From Candidatus Accumulibacter similis (GTDB taxonomy: Bacteria > Pseudomonadota > Gammaproteobacteria > Burkholderiales > Rhodocyclaceae), in assembly GCA_013347225.1 (NCBI GenBank), contig CP054595.1, positions 1,054,001 to 1,118,000 of the forward strand: a stretch of 64,000 nucleotides of DNA, given 5' to 3'. A program made the translations under genes and the position numbers. Below are positions 49,814 to 57,821 of the stretch, in pieces. The notes beneath the pieces were generated by a model. That model worked only from the letters and a program-made list of their open reading frames with translations. It was not told the origin of the DNA and did not search any database. Each line of letters begins with the position of its first letter. Within the stretch, counting starts at the first letter, position 1.

Positions 49814-50296
49814 TCAGTCGTCGCCGGGGTCCATGAAAACCTGCAGGTAGTTCTGCAGGGTGACCCGGTCAATCAGCGCGTGCTGCGTCTCGAGCCAGTC
49901 GATGGCTTCCTCGCAATGTTGCAGCAGTTCTTCGAGCAGGTCGCGGCTGACGAAGTCCTGCAGTTCTTCGCACAGGGCGATGCTCTCGACCAGGAGCGGA
50001 CGGTGGATTTCGCGTTCGTGCCGCAGGTCGCCCTGCAGGCACTCGACGACGTTTTCACCGATCAGCAGCTTGCCCAGGTTCTGCAGGTTGGGCAACCCCT
50101 CGAGGAACAGGATGCGGTCGATCACCCGGTCCGCTTCCTTCATGACGCGCAGCGACTGCCGGTAGCGGTAGTCGTTGAGCTTCTCGAGGCCCCAGTGGCG
50201 GAAAACGCGGGCGTGCAGGAAGTACTGGTTGATCGCCGTCAGTTCGTTCTTCAGCACCTTGTTCAGGGCAGCGACGATTCTCCTGTCCATTTTCAT
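49814..50296 (-). CDS. Bacterioferritin subunit with haem ligand but degenerate ferroxidase site
   Basis: A 160-residue bacterioferritin. Aligned by eye to E. coli Bfr it keeps Glu18, Tyr25 and the haem-ligating Met52 (SLRVMKEAD), but the diiron ligands Glu51, His54, Glu127 and His130 are Val, Glu, Cys and Ala (the last two in QHCEEAIDWLE); His46 is Arg. The Glu94 equivalent is present. A one-residue insertion follows residue 95. It can therefore bind haem at a dimer interface but probably cannot oxidise iron alone. The adjacent upstream gene encodes the converse subunit, so mixed 24-mers are likely, as reported for Neisseria BfrA/BfrB. The start is 12 bases after the partner's stop. Confidence 0.9.
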   Translation of the reverse strand: MKMDRRIVAALNKVLKNELTAINQYFLHARVFRHWGLEKLNDYRYRQSLRVMKEADRVIDRILFLEGLPNLQNLGKLLIGENVVECLQGDLRHEREIHRPLLVESIALCEELQDFVSRDLLEELLQHCEEAIDWLETQHALIDRVTLQNYLQVFMDPGDD

Positions 50297-50308
50297 CGCA
50301 GCCCCTCG

Positions 50309-50794
50309 TCAGGCCGTCCTGCCAGAGTCGATCTGGCTCTGTTGATAGTTCTGCAGGCTGACCAGTTCGATCAGCCGCAGTTGTTTTTCGAGGTAGTAGG
50401 CGTGGTCCATCTCGGTGTCGTCGAGCTGCACGGCGAGCATGTCGCGCGTTACGTAGTCCTGCGCCTTCTCGCAGATGGCGATGGCTTTCTTCAACTCGGC
50501 GACGACGTGGAATTCGTAGTCCAGATCCGCCTGCAGCATTTCCGGGACCGTCTTGCCGATGGTCAGCGCACTGCGCCTGCTCATGTCGGGAGTTCCTTCG
50601 AGAAACAGGATCCGCTGCATGATCGCCTGTGCGTGCTGGCGCTCGTGCTCGGACTCGTGCAACGCCCTTTCGGCCAACCGCTGGAAGCCCATGTCGGAAT
50701 ACATTTCACCGTGGATGAGGTACTGGTCGACGGCGGACAGTTCGCCGGCGAGGAGGTCGTTCAGCAGCTTGATGATCTTTGCGTCGCCTTTCAT
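50309..50794 (-). CDS. Bacterioferritin/ferritin subunit with ferroxidase site but no haem Met
   Basis: A 161-residue bacterioferritin-like subunit. It keeps the diiron ligands Glu18, Glu51, His54 (SEHERQHAQ), Glu94 (DLDYEFH) and the Glu/His pair in DTEMDHAYYLEKQ, with Tyr25 and His46, but position 52 is Arg, so haem cannot be ligated as in Bfr. The one-residue insertion before the last His is shared with Pseudomonas FtnA-type proteins. ATG 50794 has GGAGGGTTTC upstream. Encoded ahead of the haem-type subunit, then bfd. Confidence 0.9.
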   Translation of the reverse strand: MKGDAKIIKLLNDLLAGELSAVDQYLIHGEMYSDMGFQRLAERALHESEHERQHAQAIMQRILFLEGTPDMSRRSALTIGKTVPEMLQADLDYEFHVVAELKKAIAICEKAQDYVTRDMLAVQLDDTEMDHAYYLEKQLRLIELVSLQNYQQSQIDSGRTA

Positions 50795-50826
50795 GAAACC
50801 CTCCGGGAGCCGGCGGTGCCGGTTCA

Positions 50827-50894
50827 AGTGTTTGGCTGGGGCAAGCGGAAAGGTGTTGCGGCGACCGGCGTCATGTCGCTTCGTCTCCTGCTCC
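50827..50894. repeat. Dispersed diverged repeat, copy A
   Basis: A 68-base stretch resembling 54052-54118. The first 39 bases match at 34 positions (core TTGGCTGGGG then GCGGAAAGGTG), and CTCCTGCTC recurs at the end. It lies just upstream of the ferroxidase-type subunit gene and holds a tiny minus-strand frame of 16 codons. Confidence 0.6.
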
Positions 50895-51020
50895 GGCCGT
50901 AGTGGACAGCGTTCTTCCCTGCCGGTTCAGTATCTTCGGCGAGCTGCCGCGCAAGTGAGTGCCCGCAGGCGGTCGACGCAGGGCCAGGCAGCAAGGCTTT
51001 GGCGGGCTCTCCGGGAGCCG

Positions 51021-51050
51021 CACGGACGACGGCAAAGCCGCCGTCCTGTG
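51021..51050. terminator. Imperfect hairpin downstream of the PEP-CTERM remnant
   Basis: CACGGACGACGGC and GCCGCCGTCCTGTG pair with one mismatch and a bulge around AAA. It lies 12 bases beyond the stop of the minus-strand remnant. No U-tract follows on that strand. Confidence 0.35.
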
Positions 51051-51061
51051 GCTGCGCGGTC

Positions 51062-51285
51062 TCAGACCTGCCGACGCCGGAACGTACCGAGACCGGTGAG
51101 CGCCATGCCGACCAAGGCCAGCGACAACGGCTCGGCGACCAGGCGCTGCGCGGTAACCTCGGTGAATACGACGCGCAAGCCAGTGGGTCCGAGACCGTTG
51201 AACATCTGGAAATCGAGGTCGTTCACATTCGGCAGCAAGAGGCCCGCGGCGCCGATGAGAGTCACAGCATTCGTTTCGTTGTCAT
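51062..51285 (-). pseudogene. PEP-CTERM sorting-signal protein remnant
   Basis: ATG 51285, preceded by CCGGAGTCCTCAC, starts MTTKRML and then meets TGA; the adjacent frame continues the signal peptide as VTLIGAAGLLLPNVN. After only about 30 further residues (FQMFNGLGPTGLRVVF) the C-terminus VAEPLSLALVGMALTGLG then TFRRRQV appears, a PEP-CTERM motif (Ala replacing the first Pro), membrane helix and Arg cluster. Such proteins are normally 150-400 residues, so a frameshift and a large internal deletion are inferred. The sorting machinery (EpsH/exosortase) is not in the window. Confidence 0.7.
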
Positions 51286-51808
51286 GTGAGGACTCCGGGA
51301 AAGGTGCATGCCGATCAACAGCATCAGGAATGGCCGTCTGGTCGTGCCGTGCGACGGCCGTGATCGACACTGTCCTCGACGTGTCCTGATACACGACCGC
51401 CGGATGGCTGCGCTGTCCTCCTGGCGAAGCGGCGGCAGATTGCCATGCTGGCCGGGTGAGCCCTCCAACCGCAGGCTGCCGGTCGCCAGATCTGCCCCGT
51501 GAACGCTTCGCCAAGCACGAAGGTATCGGATTGGCGGCCGGCGGTCTGCCACCAGACGGCCGGGCCGTTCGCGTGATCCATCCGGGGCAGCCATGGGGGA
51601 CGGCCCTTTGGTGGATGTCCGGCGCGGCTGCTTCGCGCAGACTGTCGACGTCCCACGGCGGCAAATGCCCGCGCAGACCGCAGCCGAAGGAGCGGCATCA
51701 CGGTCGCGAGGCTGCGATAATGTCCGCAACGGTCGGACGCAGCCAGTGGGCTGGACCGACAGCAGAAAATGAAGCAGCAAGTGCACCGCGTTCGGCGGAG
51801 CCAGCGAC
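51286..51808. other. Non-coding or unrecognised stretch
   Basis: Several overlapping frames cross this region on both strands, none with family resemblance or a convincing ribosome binding site. Its sequence is likely the 5' region of the response regulator gene and decayed material. Confidence 0.35.
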
Positions 51809-52511
51809 ATGAAGATTCTTCTCGTGGATGATCACCAGTTGTTTCGCGAAGGTGTCGAGTTGCTGCTGCAGCGGCTGAACGGGACACTGGAACTGCTGCA
51901 GGCGGCCACTTGCGACGAAGCCTTCGCCTGGTGCGAAGCGAATCCGGACATCCATCTGATCCTGCTGGATTTCAACCTTGCCGGCATGCGCGGCCTTGAT
52001 GGTCTCGCGCTGCTGCGGGAGCGCCATTCGGGCATGCCCGTCGTGGTGTTGCCGGGCGTCGATGACGCACCGACCATTCGCCGGGCCATCGACGCCGGCG
52101 CCATGGGTTTCATTCCCAAGAATTCCTCATCGGAGATCATGCTCAATGCGCTGCGGCTGGTACTCGTCAAGGGGGGTACCAGCCGCCCCGGGGCCGCTTA
52201 CGCCGCTGCACCGGCCGGTGACAGCGAACGCAGGGCAGACTGGCGTCGGCCCGATCACGCCAGTCGAACTCGGGCTCACCCCCCGTCAGGCGGATGTCCT
52301 GTATCTGGTTCTCCAAGGAAAGCCAATCAAGCTCATCTGCCGCGAGTTGAATCCTGGCGAAGGAACGATCAAGGGACATGTATCAGCCGTGCTGCGCGCC
52401 CTCGACGTGACGACGCGTACGCAGGCCATTGTGGCCGCGCACCGGTTGGGCCTCCTCTTCGATGCACCTGCTGCCGCTGCGCCGACCCAACAGGATGCGA
52501 ACTCGCGCTGA
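51809..52511 (+). pseudogene. NarL/FixJ-type response regulator, frameshifted at a G6 run
   Basis: ATG 51809 opens a receiver domain: ILLVDDHQLFREGVELLLQR, phospho-acceptor LILLDFNLAG, VVLPGVDDA and Lys in GFIPKNSSSE. At the homopolymer GGGGGG (52171-52176) the frame should drop one base: the other frame then reads on through a linker into a LuxR-type HTH, ELGLTPRQADVLYLVLQGKP, EGTIKGHVSAVLRAL and ends at 52511. As it stands the product stops after unrelated residues with no DNA-binding domain. Either a one-base insertion in the genome or a homopolymer sequencing error explains it. The convergent kinase gene is also broken. Confidence 0.8.
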
Positions 52512-53650
52512 ACAGCAAACTGACGAGACAGTGGTGAAGCCTCTCTGGTGACACGGGTTTGCGCAACAGAGCCAGGTCCGCTGTGTCGTTCGAGCCATCG
52601 ACGACGCTCGGGCAGTCGCCGGAAATGATCGCCGCTGGTATGTTCTCGCCCAATGCAGAGCGAATCGCTCGAATCGCCGCCAAACCGTTTTCGTCACCAG
52701 TGAGCCGGTAGTCGGCAAGCAGCAGGTTCGGCAGGCGCAGATGATCCTGGAGCAGCTCGAGGGCTTCTGCCGCCGATGCCGCAGAGACGACATGGCAACC
52801 CCAGTCGCGCAGCAGCAGCCCGATGGCCTCGCGCTGGTCCCTTTCGTCTTCGACGACGACGAAGGACACGAACAGAGCGGTCGCGCAGTCATCGGCGCCA
52901 GTCGTGGTTGGCGCGTACCTTGTCAATCGATCTGGCCGAGATTCTGCGAGCGGGATCTCGACGCGAAAGCAAGTGCCCTTTCCGCTGCAGGACATTACCT
53001 GGATCGTATGCCCGAGCAGGGCGGCGGTACGTTGTGCGATCGACAGGCCAAGGCCGACGCTGCCGTGATTGTGGTCGCTTGCCGCTGTGCCCAGTTGGAC
53101 GAATTCCTGGAAGAGGGCCTCCAGCCGCTCCTGCTGGATTCCGGGTCCGGTGCCCCAGACTTCGATGGCAAGGAAACCGCGCTGACGTCGGCAGCCGACC
53201 AGCACCGCGCCGCGCGTCGAGTATCGAATGGCATTGGCGACAAAATTGAACAGGATGCGCTCGAGGAGATCCGGGTCAGAGCGCCCGACAGCCGAGGAGT
53301 GGTGTACGGGCAACTCGATCTGCCGGTCACGCGCCAGAGGAGCAAGAGTACTTGCCACGTGCTCCAGAAGACTTGCGATGGCGAAATCGGCGAGATGCAC
53401 ACGCACCACTCCCAGTTCGAGCCGGGTGACGTCCAGCAGCGTGTCCAGTACGCGTTCAGCGTTCAGCGCCCTGCGCCGTGGTCTGAACCTTGCCCAGAAT
53501 GTCACGCACCTTTGGGTCTTGCGCCTGCTCGCGCAGGAGTGCGACCCACAGGCCTATTGCCTGCAGTGGCTGACGCAGATCATGGCTGGCGGCTGCGAGC
53601 AGCCGCGTGATCGCGCCGCCGCTTTGGTCGGCCGGCTGCAATGCGGCAGC
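52369..53650 (-). pseudogene. Hybrid sensor histidine kinase, frameshifted by a 7-bp duplication
   Basis: In one frame the H-box LLAAASHDLRQPLQAIGLWV and DILGKVQTTAQGAER end at a TGA; the other frame continues VLDTLLDVTRLELGVVRVH, an HATPase domain (N box FVANAIRYSTRGA, G2 SVGLGLSIAQRTAALL) and a receiver (VVVEDERDQREA, LLLADYRLTG, LLRKPV). The break is a tandem GTTCAGC duplication (53454-53467); deleting one copy joins the frames exactly. The G1 box is GTGPGI where kinases have DTGPGI, so an ATP-site Asp is lost too. The N-terminus before the H-box is not recognisable. The 3' end runs past the receiver and antisense through the HTH of the convergent regulator, which suggests a lost stop. Confidence 0.82.
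53454..53467. repeat. 7-bp tandem duplication in the kinase gene
   Basis: GTTCAGC occurs twice in direct succession (53454-53460, 53461-53467). It accounts for the frameshift in the kinase. Confidence 0.85.
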
Positions 53651-54489
53651 GGCACTCCCTCGACCATCGCTGCCGTGCGGCTTGCCGCCGGCCGAGGACT
53701 GCCAGCCGAGACGGACAAACGCACGTTGGCGTGTGCCAGTGGAAGGGGTCGCAGACAAGCCCGCCCGCTCCCCTGCGCGATCCGCGCTCCGGCGCGCGGC
53801 ATCCCGCGCGCAGCGCGGATTGGCGGCACGGCCTGGCCAGCGCAGTCCGGCCAACTTCGGCTGCAGCGGTTGGCGGGATCCGTGGCAGCATCGTCAACAC
53901 CATGTCTCCCCGAAACGTGAAGCACGCGGCCGCCACCTGGAAGGATCAGATGCAGCGGTACCATCGAAATCGCTCTCGAGTATATGAACTCCCGAGCAGC
54001 GGCGTCAATGGCGGACCGGGCCTCGGGAACCCACCGCAGTCCTCCGGGCCGAGTGCTTGGCTGGGGCCGGCGGAAAGGTGCCGCGGCGACTTGTCCCGAG
54101 TCGCTCCCTCTCCTGCTCGCCAGCCTCGTCGTGCCATCGTGCTGGCTCCGGCAGCCCGTCAGGCCTGCCGGATTGCAGACGAAACTGATGATGTGGGCCG
54201 TTCGCAAGGGTCCCTGTCGGTCACCGTGTCGTCTGCCAGCCACGGCTCAGCGGGCGAAACGGGATAGCACGGCCCGGTTTGACCATTGGAACGCCCGGCT
54301 GCATGGGTGCAGGCGCTGCGATCAGGGGGTAGTGAAGCGCGTTGGAGCCATCCAGGCGAGGGAAGCCGTTGGCCTCCGCGACGGTGTTGGACAGGCCGAT
54401 GGGGAACCACCCGGGCCTCGACGGGTGGAGCAGGAGCCGGAAGAATCGCGGCGGCGCACCCTTCTTCCAGGCTGGCAGGATGGCAGCTG
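53651..54489. other. Decayed region upstream of the kinase and toxin-antitoxin locus
   Basis: No gene is recognised. The minus strand probably holds the eroded N-terminus of the kinase up to about 53940. The plus strand carries repeat copy B (54052-54118). Remaining frames show no family resemblance. Confidence 0.35.
54052..54118. repeat. Dispersed diverged repeat, copy B
   Basis: Partner of 50827-50894, in the same orientation. It has TTGGCTGGGGCCGGCGGAAA and CTCTCCTGCTC in the same order. It lies upstream of the decayed kinase gene. Confidence 0.6.
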
Positions 54490-54520
54490 TTGTGACACCA
54501 GAAATGCTCTTGTGCCACAA
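54490..54520. promoter_or_regulatory. Twin palindromic operator of the toxin-antitoxin locus
   Basis: TTGTGCCACAA (54510-54520) is a perfect 11-base palindrome touching the ribosome binding site of the antitoxin gene. TTGTGACACCA (54490-54500) is a second, imperfect copy exactly 20 bases (two turns) upstream. Phd/YefM antitoxins autoregulate through such paired sites. Confidence 0.6.
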
Positions 54521-54531
54521 GGAGGTTCGCA

Positions 54532-54765
54532 ATGCGCACCGTCACCATCCGTGAGGCTCGCGAAGGGCTTTCCCACCTCGAGCAACTGTTCGCCGACGGC
54601 GACGACGTGATCGTCACGCGGCGCGGTGAACCGGTGGCGCGCATTTTGCCAATAGACCCGACCAGACCGGGTCTGCGTTCGCTGCGCGACCTTCTGGCCA
54701 AGCAGCCGTTGCAGACGATACCCAGTGAAGTTCTGCTCGCCGAAGACCAAGAAGATCGCTCTTGA
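54532..54765 (+). CDS. Phd/YefM family type II antitoxin
   Basis: A 77-residue antitoxin: N-terminal DNA-binding/dimer part (TVTIREAREGLSHLEQLFAD, DDVIVTRRGEPVARILPI) and a C-terminal toxin-wrapping tail (SLRDLLAKQPLQTIPSEVLL) rich in acidic residues. The ribosome binding site AAGGAGG is 6 bases before ATG 54532. Its stop overlaps the TTG start of the toxin as TTGA. The antitoxin looks intact although the toxin is not. Confidence 0.88.
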   Translation: MRTVTIREAREGLSHLEQLFADGDDVIVTRRGEPVARILPIDPTRPGLRSLRDLLAKQPLQTIPSEVLLAEDQEDRS

Positions 54766-55192
54766 CCGCCCATATCGATACCGGTGCCCTGGCGAAATGC
54801 CATGTGCGCCGTACTGGTCGCTTCACGTTCTCGACTGGGCCGATCGTCAGCGGGCACCGGCGACGGCGGCCCTGACGCTGGTCGAGTTCCGCCGCCTGCT
54901 GGCACGGCGCTGGCGTGCCGGACCGATCGACGCCGCGCTCGAACGGTGCGCACTGGCCGAATTCGACGGGCATGTGCGCGGTGGCGCCTGGCAGATTCAG
55001 TCGGTTGCCCTGAAGGAGCATGCCGCGGCGCGCCACCTGATCGACATCATTCCGGCACTTTCCCTGCGTGCGGTCGATGCCCTGTACCTCGCCGCCGCAC
55101 GCGCAAGCGGCGCTACCGCGCTGGCCAACGCCGACCACGTCCCGGCCGTCGCGGCCGAGGCTCTCGGCTTGACCGTACATGGCTTCCACTGA
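54762..55192 (+). pseudogene. VapC-type PIN-domain toxin, frameshifted
   Basis: TTG 54762 begins TAHIDTGALAKCHVRR, the PIN N-terminus with its first acidic residue, but the frame then becomes meaningless. From about 54797-54820 the next frame carries the rest: LDWADRQRAPATAALTLVEF, DALYLAAARASG and ANADHVPAVAAEALGL with the remaining acidic residues. The join region is too diverged to place the indel exactly. VapC toxins cleave tRNA or rRNA; this copy should be inactive unless rescued by the ATG-initiated downstream frame, which lacks the first Asp. Confidence 0.75.
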
Positions 55193-55433
55193 AAGCCCGT
55201 CATCGACGGTGAGAAAACCGAGGACGACACGGGCGATGACGTGTGAGAATCTCTGTCTTTCCTGGCGACCTCGCCCGAACTCCACGCGAAACTCCTGGCG
55301 GCCGGCATCGCGCCGGCCCGTGCGGTCGACGACCCGGACCTTTCCGAACGAATCCTCGCCGTTTGCCGGCAGGCGGTCGAGCGCCTGGCGGTGCCCGGCA
55401 CTGAACCGCCCACCGATCCGGGGGAAGCCGATC
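55193..55433 (+). other. Short stretch with an unassigned open frame
   Basis: About 65 codons without a usual start codon (ELHAKLLAAGIAPARAVDDP, DLSERILAVCRQAVERLA) run into the start of the thioesterase gene and stop just after it. The composition is protein-like and it may be the 3' remnant of a lost gene. No family was recognised. Confidence 0.3.
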
Positions 55434-55871
55434 ATGCAGGATGTTGAAACGATACCGCTCGCAGAGGCGCGCATCGATGACTTCCCGCTGCGCACCTACG
55501 AGAAACTGCGCTACGCCGACACCGACCGTCAGGGCCATGTCAACAATGCCGTCTTTGCCAGCATGCTCGAGACCGGACGCGTGGAACTGCTCTACAATCC
55601 CGACCGACCACTGGCCGATGAGCAGTGCTCGTTCGTGATAGCCCGCCTGACCCTTGATCTGCACGCCGAAATCACCTGGCCCGGTCGTGTCGATATCGGC
55701 ACGCGTGCCGCCCGGATCGGTCGCACTTCGATCACCCTCGAACAGGGGTTGTTCCAGAACGTCCAGCGTGCGGCAACGGCCAGCACCGTGATCGTCCATG
55801 TCAACGACACGACGCGTCGCTCGCAGCCCTTTTCGGTGATCGCCCGGCAGGCGTTCGCATCGCTGCTTTGA
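55434..55871 (+). CDS. Acyl-CoA thioesterase, 4HBT/YbgC type
   Basis: A 145-residue hotdog-fold thioesterase. The family motif with the catalytic Asp is KLRYADTDRQGHVNNAVFAS; the second half has FVIARLTLDLHAEITWPGRV. ATG 55434 is the only plausible start (MQDVETIPLAEARIDDFPL). The acyl substrate is unknown. An SDR gene follows in the same direction after 34 bases. Confidence 0.87.
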   Translation: MQDVETIPLAEARIDDFPLRTYEKLRYADTDRQGHVNNAVFASMLETGRVELLYNPDRPLADEQCSFVIARLTLDLHAEITWPGRVDIGTRAARIGRTSITLEQGLFQNVQRAATASTVIVHVNDTTRRSQPFSVIARQAFASLL

Positions 55872-55905
55872 CGATGCTTTCACGGAAGAAGGAAGGAAGC
55901 CGAAA

Positions 55906-56613
55906 ATGGATGCCTTGCTGCTGACCCATGCATGCCAGTACGTTGGCCCCGGGGCGGTGCCGGTGTTGCTCCGGGAAAAGCACCGGCTGGTCTGTCACGA
56001 TACCGGCTTTGTCGACGCGGCTGTCGCCCGGGATTTCGAGATCGCGCATGCCGGCGCCGTGGCGCTGCGCGGCCAAACGCCCGATGCCATTGCCGCCGAG
56101 TTGCAGGAACGCGGAATCGCGATCGGCGCCGTGATTGCCAACGATGTCTTTCCCAATGCGCCGTTGCCGATCGAGGAGGTCGCGCTCGAAACACTGCGCC
56201 GCAGCCTCGAGGCCCTGCTGATCTTTCCATACCGCTTGACGCAATTGCTGTTGCCACCGATGAAACTGGCGCGCCGCGGCACTTTCGTCTTCATCACCTC
56301 GGCGCGCCAAATGCAGCCCGAACCGGGGTTTTCCGTAGCCACCGCGGTGCGCGCCGGGACGAAGGCCTTCGCCCTGGCGCTGGCGAAGGAGGCGGCGCCT
56401 TTCGGCATCCAGGTGAATGTCGTGGCGCCGAACTACCTGTACAGCGAAGCCTATTACCCCCGTGCCCGCTTCATCGATGACCCTGCAGGACGCCGCGAAA
56501 TCGCCAGCAAGGTGCCGATGGGGCGTCTCGGCGAGCCGCGGGAGGTGGGCGAACTGATCGAATTCCTGGTGTCCGGGCGCTCTGCGTTCACCACCGGCCA
56601 AGTAGTCAAGTAG
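55906..56613 (+). CDS. Halohydrin-dehalogenase-like SDR, C-terminally truncated
   Basis: A 235-residue protein resembling HheC-type halohydrin dehalogenases: the N-terminal loop lacks the NAD(P) glycine motif, and FVFITSARQMQPEPGFSVAT, VVAPNYLYSEAYYP and PMGRLGEPREVGELIEFL align along the family. The catalytic Ser (TSA) and Arg (VRAG) are present, but the Tyr four residues before the Arg is Ala, so dehalogenation is doubtful. The end TGQVVK is premature: an 8-bp duplication creates TAG 56611-56613. Without it the protein would end TGQVVNFTGGWP at 56637. Ribosome binding site GAAGGAAG. Confidence 0.75.
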   Translation: MDALLLTHACQYVGPGAVPVLLREKHRLVCHDTGFVDAAVARDFEIAHAGAVALRGQTPDAIAAELQERGIAIGAVIANDVFPNAPLPIEEVALETLRRSLEALLIFPYRLTQLLLPPMKLARRGTFVFITSARQMQPEPGFSVATAVRAGTKAFALALAKEAAPFGIQVNVVAPNYLYSEAYYPRARFIDDPAGRREIASKVPMGRLGEPREVGELIEFLVSGRSAFTTGQVVK

Positions 56614-56615
56614 TC
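56600..56615. repeat. 8-bp tandem duplication truncating the SDR gene
   Basis: AAGTAGTC occurs twice in succession (56600-56607, 56608-56615). Removing one copy restores the family C-terminus. Confidence 0.88.
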
Positions 56616-56778
56616 AACTTCACCGGTGGATGGCCATAGGAGACAGGCCGTCGCGCTGCAGGCCAGGGAGGGCAAGTGCTGGGTTGTCGACAGCAGCTGG
56701 CATTGGGCGCAACGATGCAGCCCTTATCGGGAAACCTGAGCGATCCCGGTCGATTCGCCTGCAGGGCCATTTCAGATT

Positions 56779-57751
56779 TCATTCCGAGCGATTCCTGAGC
56801 TTTGCAAACGCTTCCGACAGAAAGTCGACGAACTTCCGGATACGCGTCGACAACTGGCGCCGCTGTGACTAGACGGCGTCGATGTCCGCATCAGGCGTCT
56901 GGTATTGGGGCAGCACCTGAACCAGCCGGCCGCTCTCCAAGTGGCACTCGATGTCCCACTCTGCGCGGATCAGAATGCCGTGGCCGTCGAGAGCCCAGCC
57001 AACGGCGATCTCACCGTCGTTGGTCGCCAGGTTGCCTCGGGTCTTGACTGTCTCGCACAGGGTGCCCTTGCCGGACGACAGCCGCCAGACACCGTACGCC
57101 TCGTCGCCCTGCCGAATGCCGATGCAATTGTGGTGCTTCAGGTCGTTGGGCACCCTGGGCTCACCATGCGCCGCCAGGTACTTGGGTGAAGCGCACAGGA
57201 GGCGACGATTCGGCGCCAGTCGCCTCGCGATGACGCGCGCCTCGGGAGGTTCGCCAAAGCGGATGCAAACGTCGCACAGGTCGTCGCTCCACGCCGGTGG
57301 ATTGACCGACAACTGCAACTGCACCTCGACTTCCGGATACTGCAACACATAGCGCGAAATCACCGGCGCGACGTGCGCGCGACCGAACCCCAGCGTGGCG
57401 TTCACGCGCAGCAGACCTTTGGGCGTCCCGTTGGACTTCGTCAGCAGTTGGTTGAGGTCATCGATGTCGCTCAGGATGCGCCTCGCATGTTCCAGGAATA
57501 CCTCTCCTTCAGGCGTCAGGCTCATTCGGCGGGGTCGTGCGGTTGATCAGTGTCAGACCGATACGCGCCTCCAACTGGGCCAGATGCTTGCTCACGGCTG
57601 CCGTGGTGATACCGACGTCGCGCGCCGCCGCGCTCGGACCGCCACAGGAAGCCAGAGCAACGAAGAAGCCCAGTTCTGCACGCTGGATGCCGGCGGTCAA
57701 GGCGCGATGATTGTTGAGTTGCAGTTGATGATGGATTGAGCTTACGCCCAT
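56779..57751 (-). pseudogene. LysR-type regulator with frameshift and nonsense codon
   Basis: The winged-HTH is in one frame (FFVALASCGGPSAAARDVGI, AAVSKHLAQLEARIGLTLIN), which runs out after NRTTPP. The effector domain is in another, from MSLTPEGEVFLEHARRIL. The break is one extra base in GGGG at 57533-57536 (CCC expected on the coding strand gives NRTTRRMSLTPEG). Near the end, DADIDAV is followed by TAG, yet the frame goes on SQRRQLSTRIRKFVDFLSEA to a natural TGA at 56779. Two independent lesions make this a pseudogene. It is divergent from the tartrate locus, which it presumably controlled. Confidence 0.85.
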
Positions 57752-57821
57752 TCGAGAAGCCCGTGGACTTCCTATGGTACGGACCGTGTCACCCCCCCAC
57801 CACCTCACGGACAGGAGACAA

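Noticed and set aside
49814..50794. The two bacterioferritin genes as a simple recent duplication
   Set aside because: They differ throughout and have opposite patterns of lost ligands, so they are old, specialised paralogues.
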